From: Limiplasma sp964416065
Lineage (GTDB): Bacteria > Bacillota > Clostridia > Christensenellales > Aristaeellaceae
Assembly (NCBI GenBank): GCA_964416065.1
Contig: CAYQCL010000007.1
Coordinates: 1-62,906, forward strand
DNA length: 62,906 nucleotides
Reading direction: 5' to 3'
Shown: piece after piece, positions 33,873-42,330 of the stretch
How the letters are laid out: each line of letters opens with the position of its first letter
Numbering within the stretch: the first letter of the stretch is position 1
Notes under the pieces: model-generated
What the model was told of the DNA's origin: nothing
The model's database searches: none
The model's input: only the letters and a program-made list of their open reading frames with translations
Made by a program: the position numbers and the translations under genes

Positions 33873-35297
33873 ATGAAACAGCAAAAGCTTCGCTTTCGGG
33901 TACTCGCGCTGATCGTGATCGCGCTTTTGTCGGTCGCGGCAGGCTACGGTGTCTATTCCGTGCAGACATACGGAAGCCGCTGGGTTTCCAGCACGCGCAA
34001 CACCCGCTACCGCAGCGCCAAGAGCAGCGTGATCCCGGGAGATATCATTGACCGCAACGGCGTGGTGGTCGCCACGACCGATGAAAACGGCGAGCGCGTC
34101 TATCAGAGTGATATCATCAGCCGTTCCAGCCTCGTCCACCTTCTGGGCGACGATGAGGGCAACATCGCCAACGGCGTGGAGTCGTTTCAGGCAAGCTATC
34201 TGCTGGGCCTCCAGACGAGCCTGAGCGAGCGCGTCATGGCACTGCTCGACGGGGAAACGCGGCGCGGCGACAACATCACCCTCACCGTTGACAGCAAGCT
34301 ATGCACCGAGATTGTCAATATTTTCCATTCAACTGAAAATATCAAGGGCAGATGCGGCGCGGTCGTCGTCATGAATTACAAGACCGGCGAGGTGTTGGCG
34401 CTGGTTAGTCTGCCCGTTTACGATCCCCAGAATATTACCGACGAGGTGCGCGCTTCCTCCCAGCATCCCTTCTGGAACCGCGCGCTGCAAAGCACGCTTC
34501 CGCCCGGCTCCACCTTCAAGATCATCACCGCGGCCGCCGCGCTCAAAAACCTGCCGGACGTCGAAAAAACCGTCTTTACCTGCACGGGGGCCACACAGGT
34601 GCTCGATCAGGTCATTACGGATTATGGCATGTCCCAGCATGGCGATATCACGCTTGATCGCGCCTTCCGCGTGAGCTGCAACAACGCCTTCGCGCAGATG
34701 GCGCTCATGGTGGGCGACGCGGCCCTGCGCAAGACCGCCGAGGACTTCGGCTTCAACGATAACTTCCTTTTCCGCGATTTCGTGGTTGAAAACAGCGTCT
34801 ATCCCACACGAGATCGTACAAATGTACAAATCGCATGGAGCGGCGTGGGGCAGAGCCAGATCGTCGCGACGCCCCTGCACATGTGCATGGTGGCCGCCGC
34901 CATCGCCAATGACGGCGTCATGATGGAGCCGAGACTGCTCAGCCTCGTGGAGAGCGCCTCCGGAACGGTACGTCTGCGCTTTTCGCAGAAGGCCTACCGT
35001 ACCGTCTGCACGCCCGAAATCGCCGAGACCATCGCGGACTATATGAAGGATGTCGTCAAAAACGGCACTGGCACGCGCGCGCAGGTCAGCGGATTGACCA
35101 TCGCGGGCAAGACCGGCAGCGCCGAGTCCTCTCTTGACGGCCGGGCCGTGACCCACGGCTGGTTTGTGGGCTATATCGAGGATGACGCCTATCCCTATGC
35201 GGTGAGCGTTTTGGTGGAGGAGGGCGGTAGCGGCGGTACCGTGGCCGCGCCGGTGGCGCAGAAGGTGTTCACCTATCTGCGGGATCACACGAAATAA
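33873..35297 (+). CDS. Class B penicillin-binding protein (transpeptidase)
   Basis: Peptidoglycan D,D-transpeptidase, partner of the upstream SEDS protein. One N-terminal membrane helix (VLALIVIALLSVAAGYGVYS), a pedestal region with IPGDIIDRNGVVVATT, then the transpeptidase domain: SxxK in LPPGSTFKIITAA (~210), SxN as FRVSCNNAFA (~270) and KTG in IAGKTGSAES (~408). Length 474 is compact, nearer to PbpA of the FtsW-PbpA pairs in Actinobacteria and Clostridia than to full FtsI. No PASTA domains. A terminator at 35362-35394 ends the unit. Confidence 0.95.
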   Translation: MKQQKLRFRVLALIVIALLSVAAGYGVYSVQTYGSRWVSSTRNTRYRSAKSSVIPGDIIDRNGVVVATTDENGERVYQSDIISRSSLVHLLGDDEGNIANGVESFQASYLLGLQTSLSERVMALLDGETRRGDNITLTVDSKLCTEIVNIFHSTENIKGRCGAVVVMNYKTGEVLALVSLPVYDPQNITDEVRASSQHPFWNRALQSTLPPGSTFKIITAAAALKNLPDVEKTVFTCTGATQVLDQVITDYGMSQHGDITLDRAFRVSCNNAFAQMALMVGDAALRKTAEDFGFNDNFLFRDFVVENSVYPTRDRTNVQIAWSGVGQSQIVATPLHMCMVAAAIANDGVMMEPRLLSLVESASGTVRLRFSQKAYRTVCTPEIAETIADYMKDVVKNGTGTRAQVSGLTIAGKTGSAESSLDGRAVTHGWFVGYIEDDAYPYAVSVLVEEGGSGGTVAAPVAQKVFTYLRDHTK

Positions 35298-35361
35298 AAA
35301 AACCATATGGTCAAAGGACCTGTCTCACAAATGAATTTTGCATACACGGCCGCAAGAGTAT

Positions 35362-35394
35362 CCGCTTTCAAGCACCGCTTGGAAGCGGTTTTTT
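35362..35394 (+). terminator. Terminator of the FHA-SEDS-PBP unit
   Basis: CCGCTTTCAAGC pairs with GCTTGGAAGCGG (one G-T pair) around a 3-base loop, followed by six T. Confidence 0.85.
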
Positions 35395-35437
35395 CGCGTG
35401 GCTTTTGTTGAAAGGCCTTCGGGCTCTGGCCGCTTTT

Positions 35438-35932
35438 TCAGTTCCTGACCGCGACCATGTGGCAGCGTCCCCAACGCTCCTCCTTGTAAGGAAAGACATT
35501 CAGCTCCGTACCGTCCTCGATAAATCCGGCCTTGGCGTAGCATCTCCTGGCGCCTTCATTCACATCAAAAACATTCAACCGAACCCGCGCCGCGCCCGTC
35601 CCCTTATAGGCATGGCACAGCGCCAGCTTCATCATCTGTGTTCCCAGACCCCTGCCTCTTAATTCGGGGGCTAATATGACAAATTTCAAAAAGCCGGTTC
35701 CGGACTGAATGGAGTAGACGAAGAAGCCGACCGCCTCCCCGTCGCCCCGCGTAACAGTGTAGGCGTTGCTTCCCCAGGCCTCCGCGTCCTTGTCCAGGAC
35801 GCTTTTCAATCCGTCCGCCGTCAGGGGATAAGGGATCAGGTTGGCGCACCATAAGGCATGGAGCCTTTCGTCCGATATCCAGCTCCTTAGACAGGAGTAG
35901 TCCTTGGCGTGGAGATAGGGCCTCAGGCCCAT
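35438..35932 (-). CDS. GNAT family N-acetyltransferase
   Basis: Acetyl-CoA-dependent acetyltransferase, substrate unknown. The protein starts MGLRPYLHAKDYSCLRSWIS, typical of the RimJ/RimL-like subgroup, and has the acetyl-CoA loop in LAPELRGRGLGTQMM (~100) and RLNVFDVNEGARRCYAKAGF (motif B). An open frame extends to 35989, but the ATG at 35932 has AAGGG seven bases upstream and matches family starts. It overlaps nothing and sits 13 bases after the upstream small membrane gene, with which it is probably co-transcribed from the 36286 promoter. Confidence 0.85.
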   Translation of the reverse strand: MGLRPYLHAKDYSCLRSWISDERLHALWCANLIPYPLTADGLKSVLDKDAEAWGSNAYTVTRGDGEAVGFFVYSIQSGTGFLKFVILAPELRGRGLGTQMMKLALCHAYKGTGAARVRLNVFDVNEGARRCYAKAGFIEDGTELNVFPYKEERWGRCHMVAVRN

Positions 35933-35945
35933 TTGCGCACCCTTG

Positions 35946-36245
35946 TCAGACATCGTTTTCGAAACGCGATTCGTCATCGCCACGTCCACCCTTCTTTTTC
36001 AAGCATTCTGCGCCGCAACACAGCGCATAGCCCAAACAAATATTTCCCGCCAGACCGGCGAGGGTAAGATGCGTTGAAAACGTACCGACCTGGCCCATAC
36101 GGATCGAAAAGAACGCAAAGGAAAAGCCGATGAGGAACGTCTCTTCCTCCGCCCTTTGCATGGAGGGAATCAGGGCGGCGGCGAATGAAAGGGCAAAAAT
36201 CAGGGAGACGGCGACGCATAGCTTTAAAAACGTGCGATTTTTCAT
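35946..36245 (-). CDS. Small membrane protein of unknown function
   Basis: 99 residues, not recognised. Three hydrophobic stretches (LCVAVSLIFALSFAAALIPS, FLIGFSFAFFSIRMG and HLTLAGLAGNICLGYALCC) and a charged C-terminus (KKKGGRGDDESRFEND). GGGAGGAG before the ATG at 36245 and a good promoter 40 bases upstream support it. The frame could start further upstream (36401), but that would run through the promoter. Confidence 0.65.
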   Translation of the reverse strand: MKNRTFLKLCVAVSLIFALSFAAALIPSMQRAEEETFLIGFSFAFFSIRMGQVGTFSTHLTLAGLAGNICLGYALCCGAECLKKKGGRGDDESRFENDV

Positions 36246-36285
36246 AGAACATCTCCTCCCTTCGGCAAACGCCTTTGTAACGAGT

Positions 36286-36314
36286 ATCATATCATGCGGG
36301 ATGTGACGTATCAA
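36286..36314 (-). promoter_or_regulatory. Promoter for the small membrane protein and GNAT genes
   Basis: Minus strand TTGATA (36309-36314), 17-base spacer, TATGAT (36286-36291). Confidence 0.7.
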
Positions 36315-36382
36315 TAGAGAAAAGAGTACGCCGGCTCTTCCCTTTCGCACAGCCTCCATCGCATAACCTCCCATATTTCGGC

Positions 36383-36411
36383 AAAGGGAAAGATGAAACA
36401 TACACGAACTC
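36383..36411 (+). promoter_or_regulatory. Sigma-H-type promoter candidate for spoIIA
   Basis: AAAGGGAAA (36383-36391) against RNAGGAWWW, 11-base spacer, then CACGAACTC (36403-36411) against RNNGAATWW. Each box has mismatches but spacing is right, and spoIIA is a SigH target in Bacillus. ~35 bases before the spoIIAA start. Confidence 0.45.
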
Positions 36412-36445
36412 TACACATGCAAACTTATCCTTAGGAGGGTGCGCC

Positions 36446-36772
36446 ATGCTTAAAGCCAAGCCGCTCAGGGACGCGGTGACTGTCGTCATCGCGGGCGAGC
36501 TGGATCACTTTGCCGCGCCGCAGATCCGCCGCCGTTTGGATGAAATGCTTGACGATCCGACAGTTACGCATCTGGTGCTGGATTTGGAGAACCTTACATT
36601 CATGGATTCCTCGGGGATCGGGGTGCTTCTGGGGAGGCTGAGGATTCTCCAGGCGCGCGGCGGAACCCTGAGCGTCAAAAACATGCAGCCGCCGGTGGAA
36701 AAGCTGTTTTATCTCTCGGGACTTCAGCGCGTCATCGGCATTGAGGAAAACAACAAGGGAGGGCGGTTGTGA
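36446..36772 (+). CDS. spoIIAA: Anti-sigma F factor antagonist SpoIIAA
   Basis: STAS-domain protein that, when unphosphorylated, binds SpoIIAB and frees sigma-F in the forespore. It contains the phosphoserine motif LTFMDSSGIGVLLGRLRIL (~48-66; Ser of DSSG is the SpoIIAB target) and an N-terminal VTVVIAGELDHFAAPQIRR strand-helix. 108 residues. AGGAGGG lies before the ATG. Its stop overlaps the start of spoIIAB, giving the classical overlapping operon. Confidence 0.96.
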   Translation: MLKAKPLRDAVTVVIAGELDHFAAPQIRRRLDEMLDDPTVTHLVLDLENLTFMDSSGIGVLLGRLRILQARGGTLSVKNMQPPVEKLFYLSGLQRVIGIEENNKGGRL

Positions 36773-37239
36773 TGGAAAACCGCATGGAACTCAGCTTTTT
36801 GGCCTGCCCGCAGAACGAGGCGTTCGCGCGCGTGACGATCGCGTCCTTTGCCGTGCAGCTCAATCCCACGCTTCCCGAAATGGCCGACATCAAGACCGCC
36901 GTGAGCGAGGCCGTAACCAACGCCATCGTTCACGGCTATCGCGGCCGCACGGATGGCATAGTACGCATGCGCGCCAGCTTTGACGAACGCCGGAGCATCA
37001 GCGTTGAGATTCATGACGACGGCTGCGGCATTGAGGATATCGAGACGGCCATGCAGCCCTTCTACTCCACCGGCGATGGCGCGGAACGCAGCGGCATGGG
37101 CTTTTGCGTGATGCAAACCTTTATGGACTCGGTGAATGTGGAAAGCGAGGTCGGCCACGGAACCACCGTGACCATGCGGAAGGACATCGCGGGCGAGGTG
37201 GGATTGCACCGTGAGCGAATGCTTGACGAAATCGGCTGA
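36772..37239 (+). CDS. spoIIAB: Anti-sigma F factor and serine kinase SpoIIAB
   Basis: GHKL-fold kinase that binds sigma-F and phosphorylates SpoIIAA. Motifs: N-box KTAVSEAVTNAIVHGYRG (~41-58), G1 VEIHDDGCGIEDIE, and G2 AERSGMGFCVMQTFMDSVNV followed by GHGTTVTMRK. I use the ATG at 36772; a GTG at 36769 is an alternative that overlaps the spoIIAA stop. The end overlaps sigF by 29 bases. Confidence 0.96.
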   Translation: MENRMELSFLACPQNEAFARVTIASFAVQLNPTLPEMADIKTAVSEAVTNAIVHGYRGRTDGIVRMRASFDERRSISVEIHDDGCGIEDIETAMQPFYSTGDGAERSGMGFCVMQTFMDSVNVESEVGHGTTVTMRKDIAGEVGLHRERMLDEIG

Positions 37240-37867
37240 AAGGGCGCGTGACGGCCGCGAGCACTACGGGCTGGCCGTTTCCTTAGCAAGCCGTTTTTAC
37301 GGGCGCGGCGTGCCCCGCGAGGAGCTCATCGGCGAGGCGGAGGCGGCGCTTCTATGGGCGGCGTCGCGCTTTGACGAGACGCGTGGCGTCCGCTTTGCAA
37401 CCTACGCGATTCCCTTTGCACTGGGCGCGCTTAAGGAGCTGTGCCGTCGCTGCGCGCCGATGAGCGTTCCCAGAAGCGAACTTCGGATCCTCGCGGCGGC
37501 CGAGAACGAGCGGGAAAAGCTGCGCGCCGAGCACGGGTATGAGCCCACCATCGCGGAAATCGCCCAGGCCGTGGGCACGGATCAGGAGAAGCTGGGCGAA
37601 ATGCTCGCCGCACGCGAGCGCATGCGTCACGCCGAGCCCGCGCCGGACGAGCGCGACATGAGCGTGGCGGAAGACGGCTTTGAGGATTGGGTGCTGCTCA
37701 AGGATATGATCCTGAGCCTGCCCAAGCCCTACGCACAGGTGCTCTGGCTTCGCTTCGCGCGCGGTTGGTCGCAGACGGACGTTGCGCGGCGATTTGGCGT
37801 CGGACAGCCGCAGGTTTCCCGATGGGAGAAAAAAGGGAAAGAACTGCTCAGGGAGGCACAGGAATAG
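37211..37867 (+). CDS. sigF: RNA polymerase sigma-F, forespore sigma factor
   Basis: First forespore-specific sigma factor. Region 2 shows HYGLAVSLASRFYGRGVPRE, then GEAEAALLWAASRFDETRG and FATYAIPFALGALKELC; region 3 YEPTIAEIAQAVGTDQEKL; region 4 LPKPYAQVLWLRFARGWSQT then VARRFGVGQPQVSRWEKKG. GTG start at 37211 overlapping spoIIAB. 218 residues, slightly shorter than Bacillus SigF. The candidate sigma-F/G promoter before the BofC-like gene at 24.7 kb is a plausible target. Confidence 0.95.
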   Translation: MSECLTKSAERARDGREHYGLAVSLASRFYGRGVPREELIGEAEAALLWAASRFDETRGVRFATYAIPFALGALKELCRRCAPMSVPRSELRILAAAENEREKLRAEHGYEPTIAEIAQAVGTDQEKLGEMLAARERMRHAEPAPDERDMSVAEDGFEDWVLLKDMILSLPKPYAQVLWLRFARGWSQTDVARRFGVGQPQVSRWEKKGKELLREAQE

Positions 37868-37899
37868 AGGACGCTTCTTCCGGCAGGTGTGAATATGAA

Positions 37900-37932
37900 A
37901 AAGACGCGGACAGGCGTGGCCCTTCCGCGTCT
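37900..37932. terminator. Hairpin after sigF
   Basis: AAGACGCGG (37900-37908) pairs perfectly with CCGCGTCTT (37924-37932). The T-run is on the minus strand, so it best serves the convergent gene, but the stem may also slow sigF transcription. Confidence 0.55.
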
Positions 37933-37991
37933 TAAACGGTCGTTACCCCATGGATCCGCTGGATGCCGCGCCGCCTGTCGCGGAAGGACAA

Positions 37992-38030
37992 AAAAATCCG
38001 TTCTCAAGCAAGATTTGGAAACGGATTTTT
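37992..38030. terminator. Bidirectional terminator between sigF and the convergent membrane-protein gene
   Basis: AAAAATCCGTT (37992-38002) against AACGGATTTTT (38020-38030), a perfect 11-bp stem with A- and T-tracts, suitable for both strands. Confidence 0.8.
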
Positions 38031-38081
38031 GTTCCTGCTGCATCAAACCGTACCTGTGCTTTGTCATCGGACGACCATACG

Positions 38082-38552
38082 TCAGGAAAGATAACCTCTC
38101 TCAGCAAGCAGCTGCACGATGCTATCGGTAAGCGCCCGCGTGGTTTCATCGCTCTCGTAACTGATGGCGACGGTTTCGCTTTCCGTCGTGAGAACCATAT
38201 AGCCGTTTAACCCGACTGCGGCGTAGAGACGGTATTCTCCCACGAGCTCATTGCGCCACGTGCCGTAGTGATAAAACCGGGTCGATCCGCCGTCAACACA
38301 CTCACCGTTGTCCCAGTCACCACGGAATTCGACGGAGAGGATATCGCCATAGGAAAGCGTATAGCTGCCGCCTGCCGGATCAGTGACGGTAAGGCTGTCC
38401 TCATCCCACTTCATGCGCAGCGTATCCGCGCCGCCCGAGCGCCAGAGAGTATAACCTACAAGGATGGCCATCAGAACAACCAGGCTGATAAGCCGGCTTT
38501 TTCTGCTGCGCTTTAGCTCGTCCTGGATGGTTTTGCGGGCATCCTGTTTCAT
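38082..38552 (-). CDS. Small membrane protein with a PH-like domain
   Basis: 156 residues, not recognised as a named family. A basic amphipathic start (DARKTIQDELKRSRKSRLIS) precedes one membrane helix (LISLVVLMAILVGYTLW). The rest looks like a PH-like beta barrel: DSLTVTDPAGGSYTLSYGDIL, VEFRGDWDNGE and RLYAAVGLNGYMVLTTESET. The ATG at 38552 is preferred because GAGG is eight bases upstream. It follows the HutC regulator gene by 19 bases and may be in the same transcript. Confidence 0.65.
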   Translation of the reverse strand: MKQDARKTIQDELKRSRKSRLISLVVLMAILVGYTLWRSGGADTLRMKWDEDSLTVTDPAGGSYTLSYGDILSVEFRGDWDNGECVDGGSTRFYHYGTWRNELVGEYRLYAAVGLNGYMVLTTESETVAISYESDETTRALTDSIVQLLAERGYLS

Positions 38553-38571
38553 GTGGCACACCTCGTTTCCT

Positions 38572-39306
38572 TTACTTGATGTTCAGAGAAATGCGAAGCA
38601 GGTCTGGACGGATGATCGAGCGACTGTATTCTGCGGGGCCTTTGTTGAACTCGGCGCGGCGGGAAAGCAGCAAAAGCGGCGTATTCGCGGGAACGTCCAG
38701 AAGCTTAGCGGAAATGAAATCGGATACGATCGGCTCGATGGTTTCCTTGGCATGCTCGAAAATCAGGCCGTATTCCCTGGCGAGCATAGGGTAAAGAGAG
38801 ACGAGGTGCTGTGCCGTTTCCGGCAGCGTGGGCGCCAGATCCATGCGGACATAGTTGGTCAGGTAGAGATAGGGCTGATCGTTAACGTAGTGCAGCCAGC
38901 GGATACGGTAGGCGTTATCGCCCAGCGCAAGGCCGAGCGCGTCGGCGGTTTCCGCATTGACGGGGACGGTGTCGATGAGCGTGTCGGAATGCTTGGTGAC
39001 GGCCTGCGGAACCGTAAAGTCGAACTCCACACCGACCACATCGCTCATACGGCTGGCCGATATGGTTGTCTGAGCCAACTTGATTTCGGTGCCGCGTCCC
39101 TGCCTTGATTCGATCAGATTTTCGGCGCGGAGCATTTCGGTCGCCCTGCGGATGGTTGTCCGGCTGACATCGTACTGCTCCATCAGCTGGCTTTCAGCGG
39201 GCAGTTTGCCGCCGTCCGTGAAATCGGAAGAGATAATGCGTCCTTTGAGCTCTTTATAAATGGAGATATACTTCGGTTCGCTTTTGGCGCAGCGGCTGTC
39301 GGTCAT
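38572..39306 (-). CDS. GntR-family regulator, HutC/UTRA type
   Basis: Ligand-responsive transcription factor with N-terminal winged helix (YISIYKELKGRIISSDF, LPAESQLMEQYDVSRTTIRR, ENLIESRQGRGTEI) and a C-terminal UTRA sensor domain (AYRIRWLHYVNDQPYLYLTN ... LLLLSRRAEFNKGPAEYSRS). It is divergent from the peptide-type ABC importer operon starting at 39708, so it most likely controls that operon through the 32-bp palindrome at 39580-39611 and itself through the repeat at 39343-39358. The ATG at 39306 has GAGGAG eight bases before it. The effector is not visible; UTRA proteins often bind small sugars or organic acids. Confidence 0.9.
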   Translation of the reverse strand: MTDSRCAKSEPKYISIYKELKGRIISSDFTDGGKLPAESQLMEQYDVSRTTIRRATEMLRAENLIESRQGRGTEIKLAQTTISASRMSDVVGVEFDFTVPQAVTKHSDTLIDTVPVNAETADALGLALGDNAYRIRWLHYVNDQPYLYLTNYVRMDLAPTLPETAQHLVSLYPMLAREYGLIFEHAKETIEPIVSDFISAKLLDVPANTPLLLLSRRAEFNKGPAEYSRSIIRPDLLRISLNIK

Positions 39307-39342
39307 GTTCGTCACTCCTCATATATGAAAGATGGGGTAGAG

Positions 39343-39382
39343 AGAATAAATCTATTCTACTATGTTTTTTTCAAAAAAACAA
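39343..39382 (-). promoter_or_regulatory. Promoter and overlapping inverted repeat for the HutC-type regulator
   Basis: Minus strand TTGTTT (39377-39382), 17-base spacer, TAGAAT (39354-39359). The -10 box overlaps an inverted repeat AGAATA (39343-39348) / TATTCT (39353-39358), a possible autoregulatory operator. Confidence 0.55.
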
Positions 39383-39529
39383 GTGAAAAGTACAATCAAA
39401 AAGAAAAGTTTCGATCAAAATGAATCTTAAAAAAGATATATTTTAAAGTATCGTTGCTGGGATTTCATCGAAGTATAAATGTGAATTTGATGCACTTTTT
39501 AATCCAAAAAAGAAATTTTAAAAGAGATG

Positions 39530-39558
39530 TTGACAATAAATTGGGTTGATGATATAAT
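39530..39558 (+). promoter_or_regulatory. Consensus sigma-A promoter for the importer-esterase operon
   Basis: TTGACA (39530-39535), 17-base spacer, TATAAT (39553-39558): both hexamers perfect. Start predicted near 39565. Confidence 0.92.
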
Positions 39559-39579
39559 CACGCCAGAAAAGGGACGGCT

Positions 39580-39611
39580 CATAAATGTATCTTAATTAAG
39601 ATACATTTATG
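39580..39611 (+). promoter_or_regulatory. Perfect 32-bp palindrome, probable operator
   Basis: CATAAATGTATCTTAA is followed directly by its exact reverse complement. It lies about +15 to +47 from the predicted start and ~95 bases before the first ATG, a roadblock position. The divergent HutC-type regulator is the natural ligand-controlled binder. It is AT-rich with no T-tract, so it is not a terminator. Confidence 0.85.
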
Positions 39612-39707
39612 AAAAAGCATTGTCCGTATAAATCATCGGACGAGTTACGATCCTTTTCAGAAGATAACAGGAGTGTCCCTAAAATATGATGTGAAGGAGA
39701 AACCACC

Positions 39708-41279
39708 ATGAAGAAAATCATCTCTCTGGTCCTGGCCGCCGCGCTGCTGCTCGGCTGCTGCACGTTCGCTCTGGCCGACGGCGCCGAAAAGCTGACACTG
39801 GGCCTTACTCAGGACATCGAGTCCTTCAACCCGTGGCTGATGGCGCAGGATGCCCGCCAGCAGGTCTACTACAACACCATTTATGAGCCCCTGGCTCGTC
39901 TGAACTATGAAGGCCAGCGCGAGCTCGTGCTCGCCAAGAGCGTTGAGGATCTCGGCGGCGGTGCGTACGCGATCGAGATGTACGACTCCATCTATGACAC
40001 CAACGGCAACAACATCGTCGCCTCCGACGTGCCCTTCTCCTTTGATAAGTGCAACGAGGTCGGACAGCTTGCGTGGGCGACCCGCTACCTGGATCACTTC
40101 GAGGTCACCGGCGATTATACGCTGACCATGTACACCAAGGACGAGAGCGCCGTCGCACTGGACATGCTCCTCAAGACGGTCTTCATCGTTTCCGAAAAGT
40201 CCTATAGCGAAAGCACCGACGGCTTCGCGACTGACCCCTGCGGCACCGGCCCGTACGAGCTGGTCAGCTACGTGCCCGGCTCCTCCGTGGTGCTTCAGGC
40301 CCGCGACAACTACTGGCAGACCGATGCATCCCTCGTTTCCACCGCCGCGAGGATCGGTTCTGTAAAGACCGTGGAGTACAAGGTCATCACCGAATCCTCC
40401 CAGCTGGCGCTGGCGCTTGAGATGGGCGAGGTGGATGCCGTCGCCGGCACCCCCGGCATCAGCACCGCCGACTTCGTGAACTTCATGGATGAAAACCGCA
40501 ACGCGCTGAGCGGCTACAATGTTAAGGCCTACCTGGGCGCGCTGATCTATCATATGGAATTCAACTGCGGCGAGAACAGCGTCCTGAACAACCAGAAGCT
40601 GCGCGAGGCCGTCGCCTACGCCATCGACGCCGATGCCATCACCTACGCGCTCTTTGGCACCGACGCCAAGGCCTGCACGACCAACAGCTCTCCCTACTAC
40701 GGTGACTATGATCCGTCGCTGGATGAGGCTTCCTACTTCCAGTATGACGATGCCAAGGCCCGCGAGCTGCTGGCGGAGGCCGGCTACAAGGAGGGCGAGG
40801 TTACCCTGCGCCTCATCGCTCAGAACACCGACGAATTCAACAAGCTGGCACAGCTTATAGCGGCATATTGCCAGGCCGTGGGCATCAACGTCGAGGTCAA
40901 TATCTACGAAAACGCGCTGTTCACCACCATGCGCGCGGACACCACCGGCAAGGAGTGGGACATCTGCCTCAACTGCGTCATGGGCCTCAACAGCACCGGC
41001 CGTCTGGGCGTGCTGGACAAGAACGCGTACAGCACCGGCATGAACGGTCTGTATCTTGATGACGAGACCCTCCAGGAGAAGTACATGGCGGCGAACCTGG
41101 CCTCCACGTACGGCCCCGAGACCGTGACCGATCTGATGAACTATGTCACCGACAACTGCTATCTCTACACGCTCTATTACAAGACCGGCTACGTAATCGC
41201 CAAGGATTACATCACGGATATCGTGCTTGACCGCAATATCGCGATCATCCCGGGCGCTTCCGCCATCGAGACGCACTGA
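39708..41279 (+). CDS. Peptide-type (family 5) ABC transporter substrate-binding protein
   Basis: Extracellular binding protein of the DppA/OppA class for the importer encoded next. A signal peptide (IISLVLAAALLLGCCTFALA) contains LGCC, a possible lipobox, so it may be a lipoprotein. The mature part has LTLGLTQDIESFNPWLMAQDA, YNTIYEPLARLNYEGQ, GTGPYELVSYVPGSSVVLQARDN broken by family spacing, NQKLREAVAYAIDADAITYA and YTLYYKTGYVIAKDYIT. The ligand is not decidable: family 5 proteins bind peptides, opines, nickel complexes, siderophores or glycosides. First gene behind the consensus promoter; followed by a hairpin. Confidence 0.94.
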   Translation: MKKIISLVLAAALLLGCCTFALADGAEKLTLGLTQDIESFNPWLMAQDARQQVYYNTIYEPLARLNYEGQRELVLAKSVEDLGGGAYAIEMYDSIYDTNGNNIVASDVPFSFDKCNEVGQLAWATRYLDHFEVTGDYTLTMYTKDESAVALDMLLKTVFIVSEKSYSESTDGFATDPCGTGPYELVSYVPGSSVVLQARDNYWQTDASLVSTAARIGSVKTVEYKVITESSQLALALEMGEVDAVAGTPGISTADFVNFMDENRNALSGYNVKAYLGALIYHMEFNCGENSVLNNQKLREAVAYAIDADAITYALFGTDAKACTTNSSPYYGDYDPSLDEASYFQYDDAKARELLAEAGYKEGEVTLRLIAQNTDEFNKLAQLIAAYCQAVGINVEVNIYENALFTTMRADTTGKEWDICLNCVMGLNSTGRLGVLDKNAYSTGMNGLYLDDETLQEKYMAANLASTYGPETVTDLMNYVTDNCYLYTLYYKTGYVIAKDYITDIVLDRNIAIIPGASAIETH

Positions 41280-41293
41280 TCCATCTATGTGAA

Positions 41294-41333
41294 GGGAGCC
41301 GTCGTCGGCAGCGGCCGGCGCGGCTCCCCTTTT
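41294..41333 (+). terminator. Intercistronic hairpin after the binding-protein gene
   Basis: GGGAGCCG (41294-41301) pairs with CGGCTCCC (41321-41328), followed by CTTTT. Likely a partial terminator or mRNA-stabilising stem. Confidence 0.65.
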
Positions 41334-41355
41334 ATTCCTACAGGGAGGTAAACCG

Positions 41356-42330
41356 ATGGGAAAGTACTTAGTAAAGAGAATCCTGTGGCTGATTCCGGTC
41401 ATATTGGGCGTCGCCGTGCTGATCTTTACGGTCATGTACTTCGTGCCCGGCGATCCGGCGCGCATTATCCTGGGCGGCAGCGCACTTCAGGAGGAGGTGG
41501 ACGCGCTCAGGCTGCAAATGGGACTTGACGATTCATACATTGTCCGTCTGGGACGCTTCCTGTACGACACGTTCATCAAGCTGGATCTCGGTCAGTCATA
41601 CATCAATCATGTGGCGGTTTCCGACGCGCTGATCGAGCGCTTCCCAAGGACGCTGATCATTGCGATCATCTCCTGCGTTTTGCAGGTCATCATTGGTATT
41701 CCCGCCGGCGTGACGGCCGCCGTGCACCATAACCGCTGGCAGGACCGCGTCTGCGTGGTGGCGGCCATGGTCGGCATCTCCATTCCCGGCTTCTGGCTCG
41801 CTCAGATGATGATTCTGCTCTTCTCGCATCAGCTGGGCTGGCTTCCCGCCTTCGGCATCACGGGCTGGACTTCGTTCATCATGCCGTGCTTCTGCTCGGC
41901 GCTCATGGGCATTGCCAACACCTGCCGCTTCACCCGCACCTATATGCTCGAGCAGATCCGTTCCGACTATGTGGTGACGGCGCGCGCCAAGGGTATGTCC
42001 GAGCGCGTGATCCGCTACCGGCACGCGCTGCCCAACACCATGATCCCGCTGATCACCGGTATCGGCGGCACGTTCGGCTCCGCGCTCGGCGGGACGATCA
42101 TCATTGAAAACGTGTTTTCCATCCCCGGCATCGGCCAGTATATGGTCGACGCGATCGGTAACCGCGATTATCCCGTGGTGCAGGGCAGTGTGGTCTTCCT
42201 GGCCATCCTGTTCAGCCTCATCATGCTCCTGGTCGATCTGGCGTATGCCTTCATCGATCCGCGCATCAAGGCCCAGTACGTGGAGAGCGGCAGGAAGATC
42301 AGGAAAAAGGAGGCGAAGGCGGATGTCTGA
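41356..42330 (+). CDS. Peptide-type ABC transporter permease, DppB-like
   Basis: First permease of the family 5 importer. N-terminus YLVKRILWLIPVILGVAVLIF then YFVPGDPARIILGG is the DppB/OppB hallmark; the EAA-type loop reads YVVTARAKGMSERVIRYRHA, then LPNTMIPLITGIGGTFGSAL. Six transmembrane segments, 324 residues. GGGAGG before the ATG. The stop overlaps the start of the second permease. Confidence 0.94.
   Translation: MGKYLVKRILWLIPVILGVAVLIFTVMYFVPGDPARIILGGSALQEEVDALRLQMGLDDSYIVRLGRFLYDTFIKLDLGQSYINHVAVSDALIERFPRTLIIAIISCVLQVIIGIPAGVTAAVHHNRWQDRVCVVAAMVGISIPGFWLAQMMILLFSHQLGWLPAFGITGWTSFIMPCFCSALMGIANTCRFTRTYMLEQIRSDYVVTARAKGMSERVIRYRHALPNTMIPLITGIGGTFGSALGGTIIIENVFSIPGIGQYMVDAIGNRDYPVVQGSVVFLAILFSLIMLLVDLAYAFIDPRIKAQYVESGRKIRKKEAKADV

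Noticed and set aside
39657..41465. 602-codon minus-strand frame opposite the family 5 binding-protein gene
   Set aside because: Antisense shadow; it would cover the binding-protein gene and has no recognisable domain.
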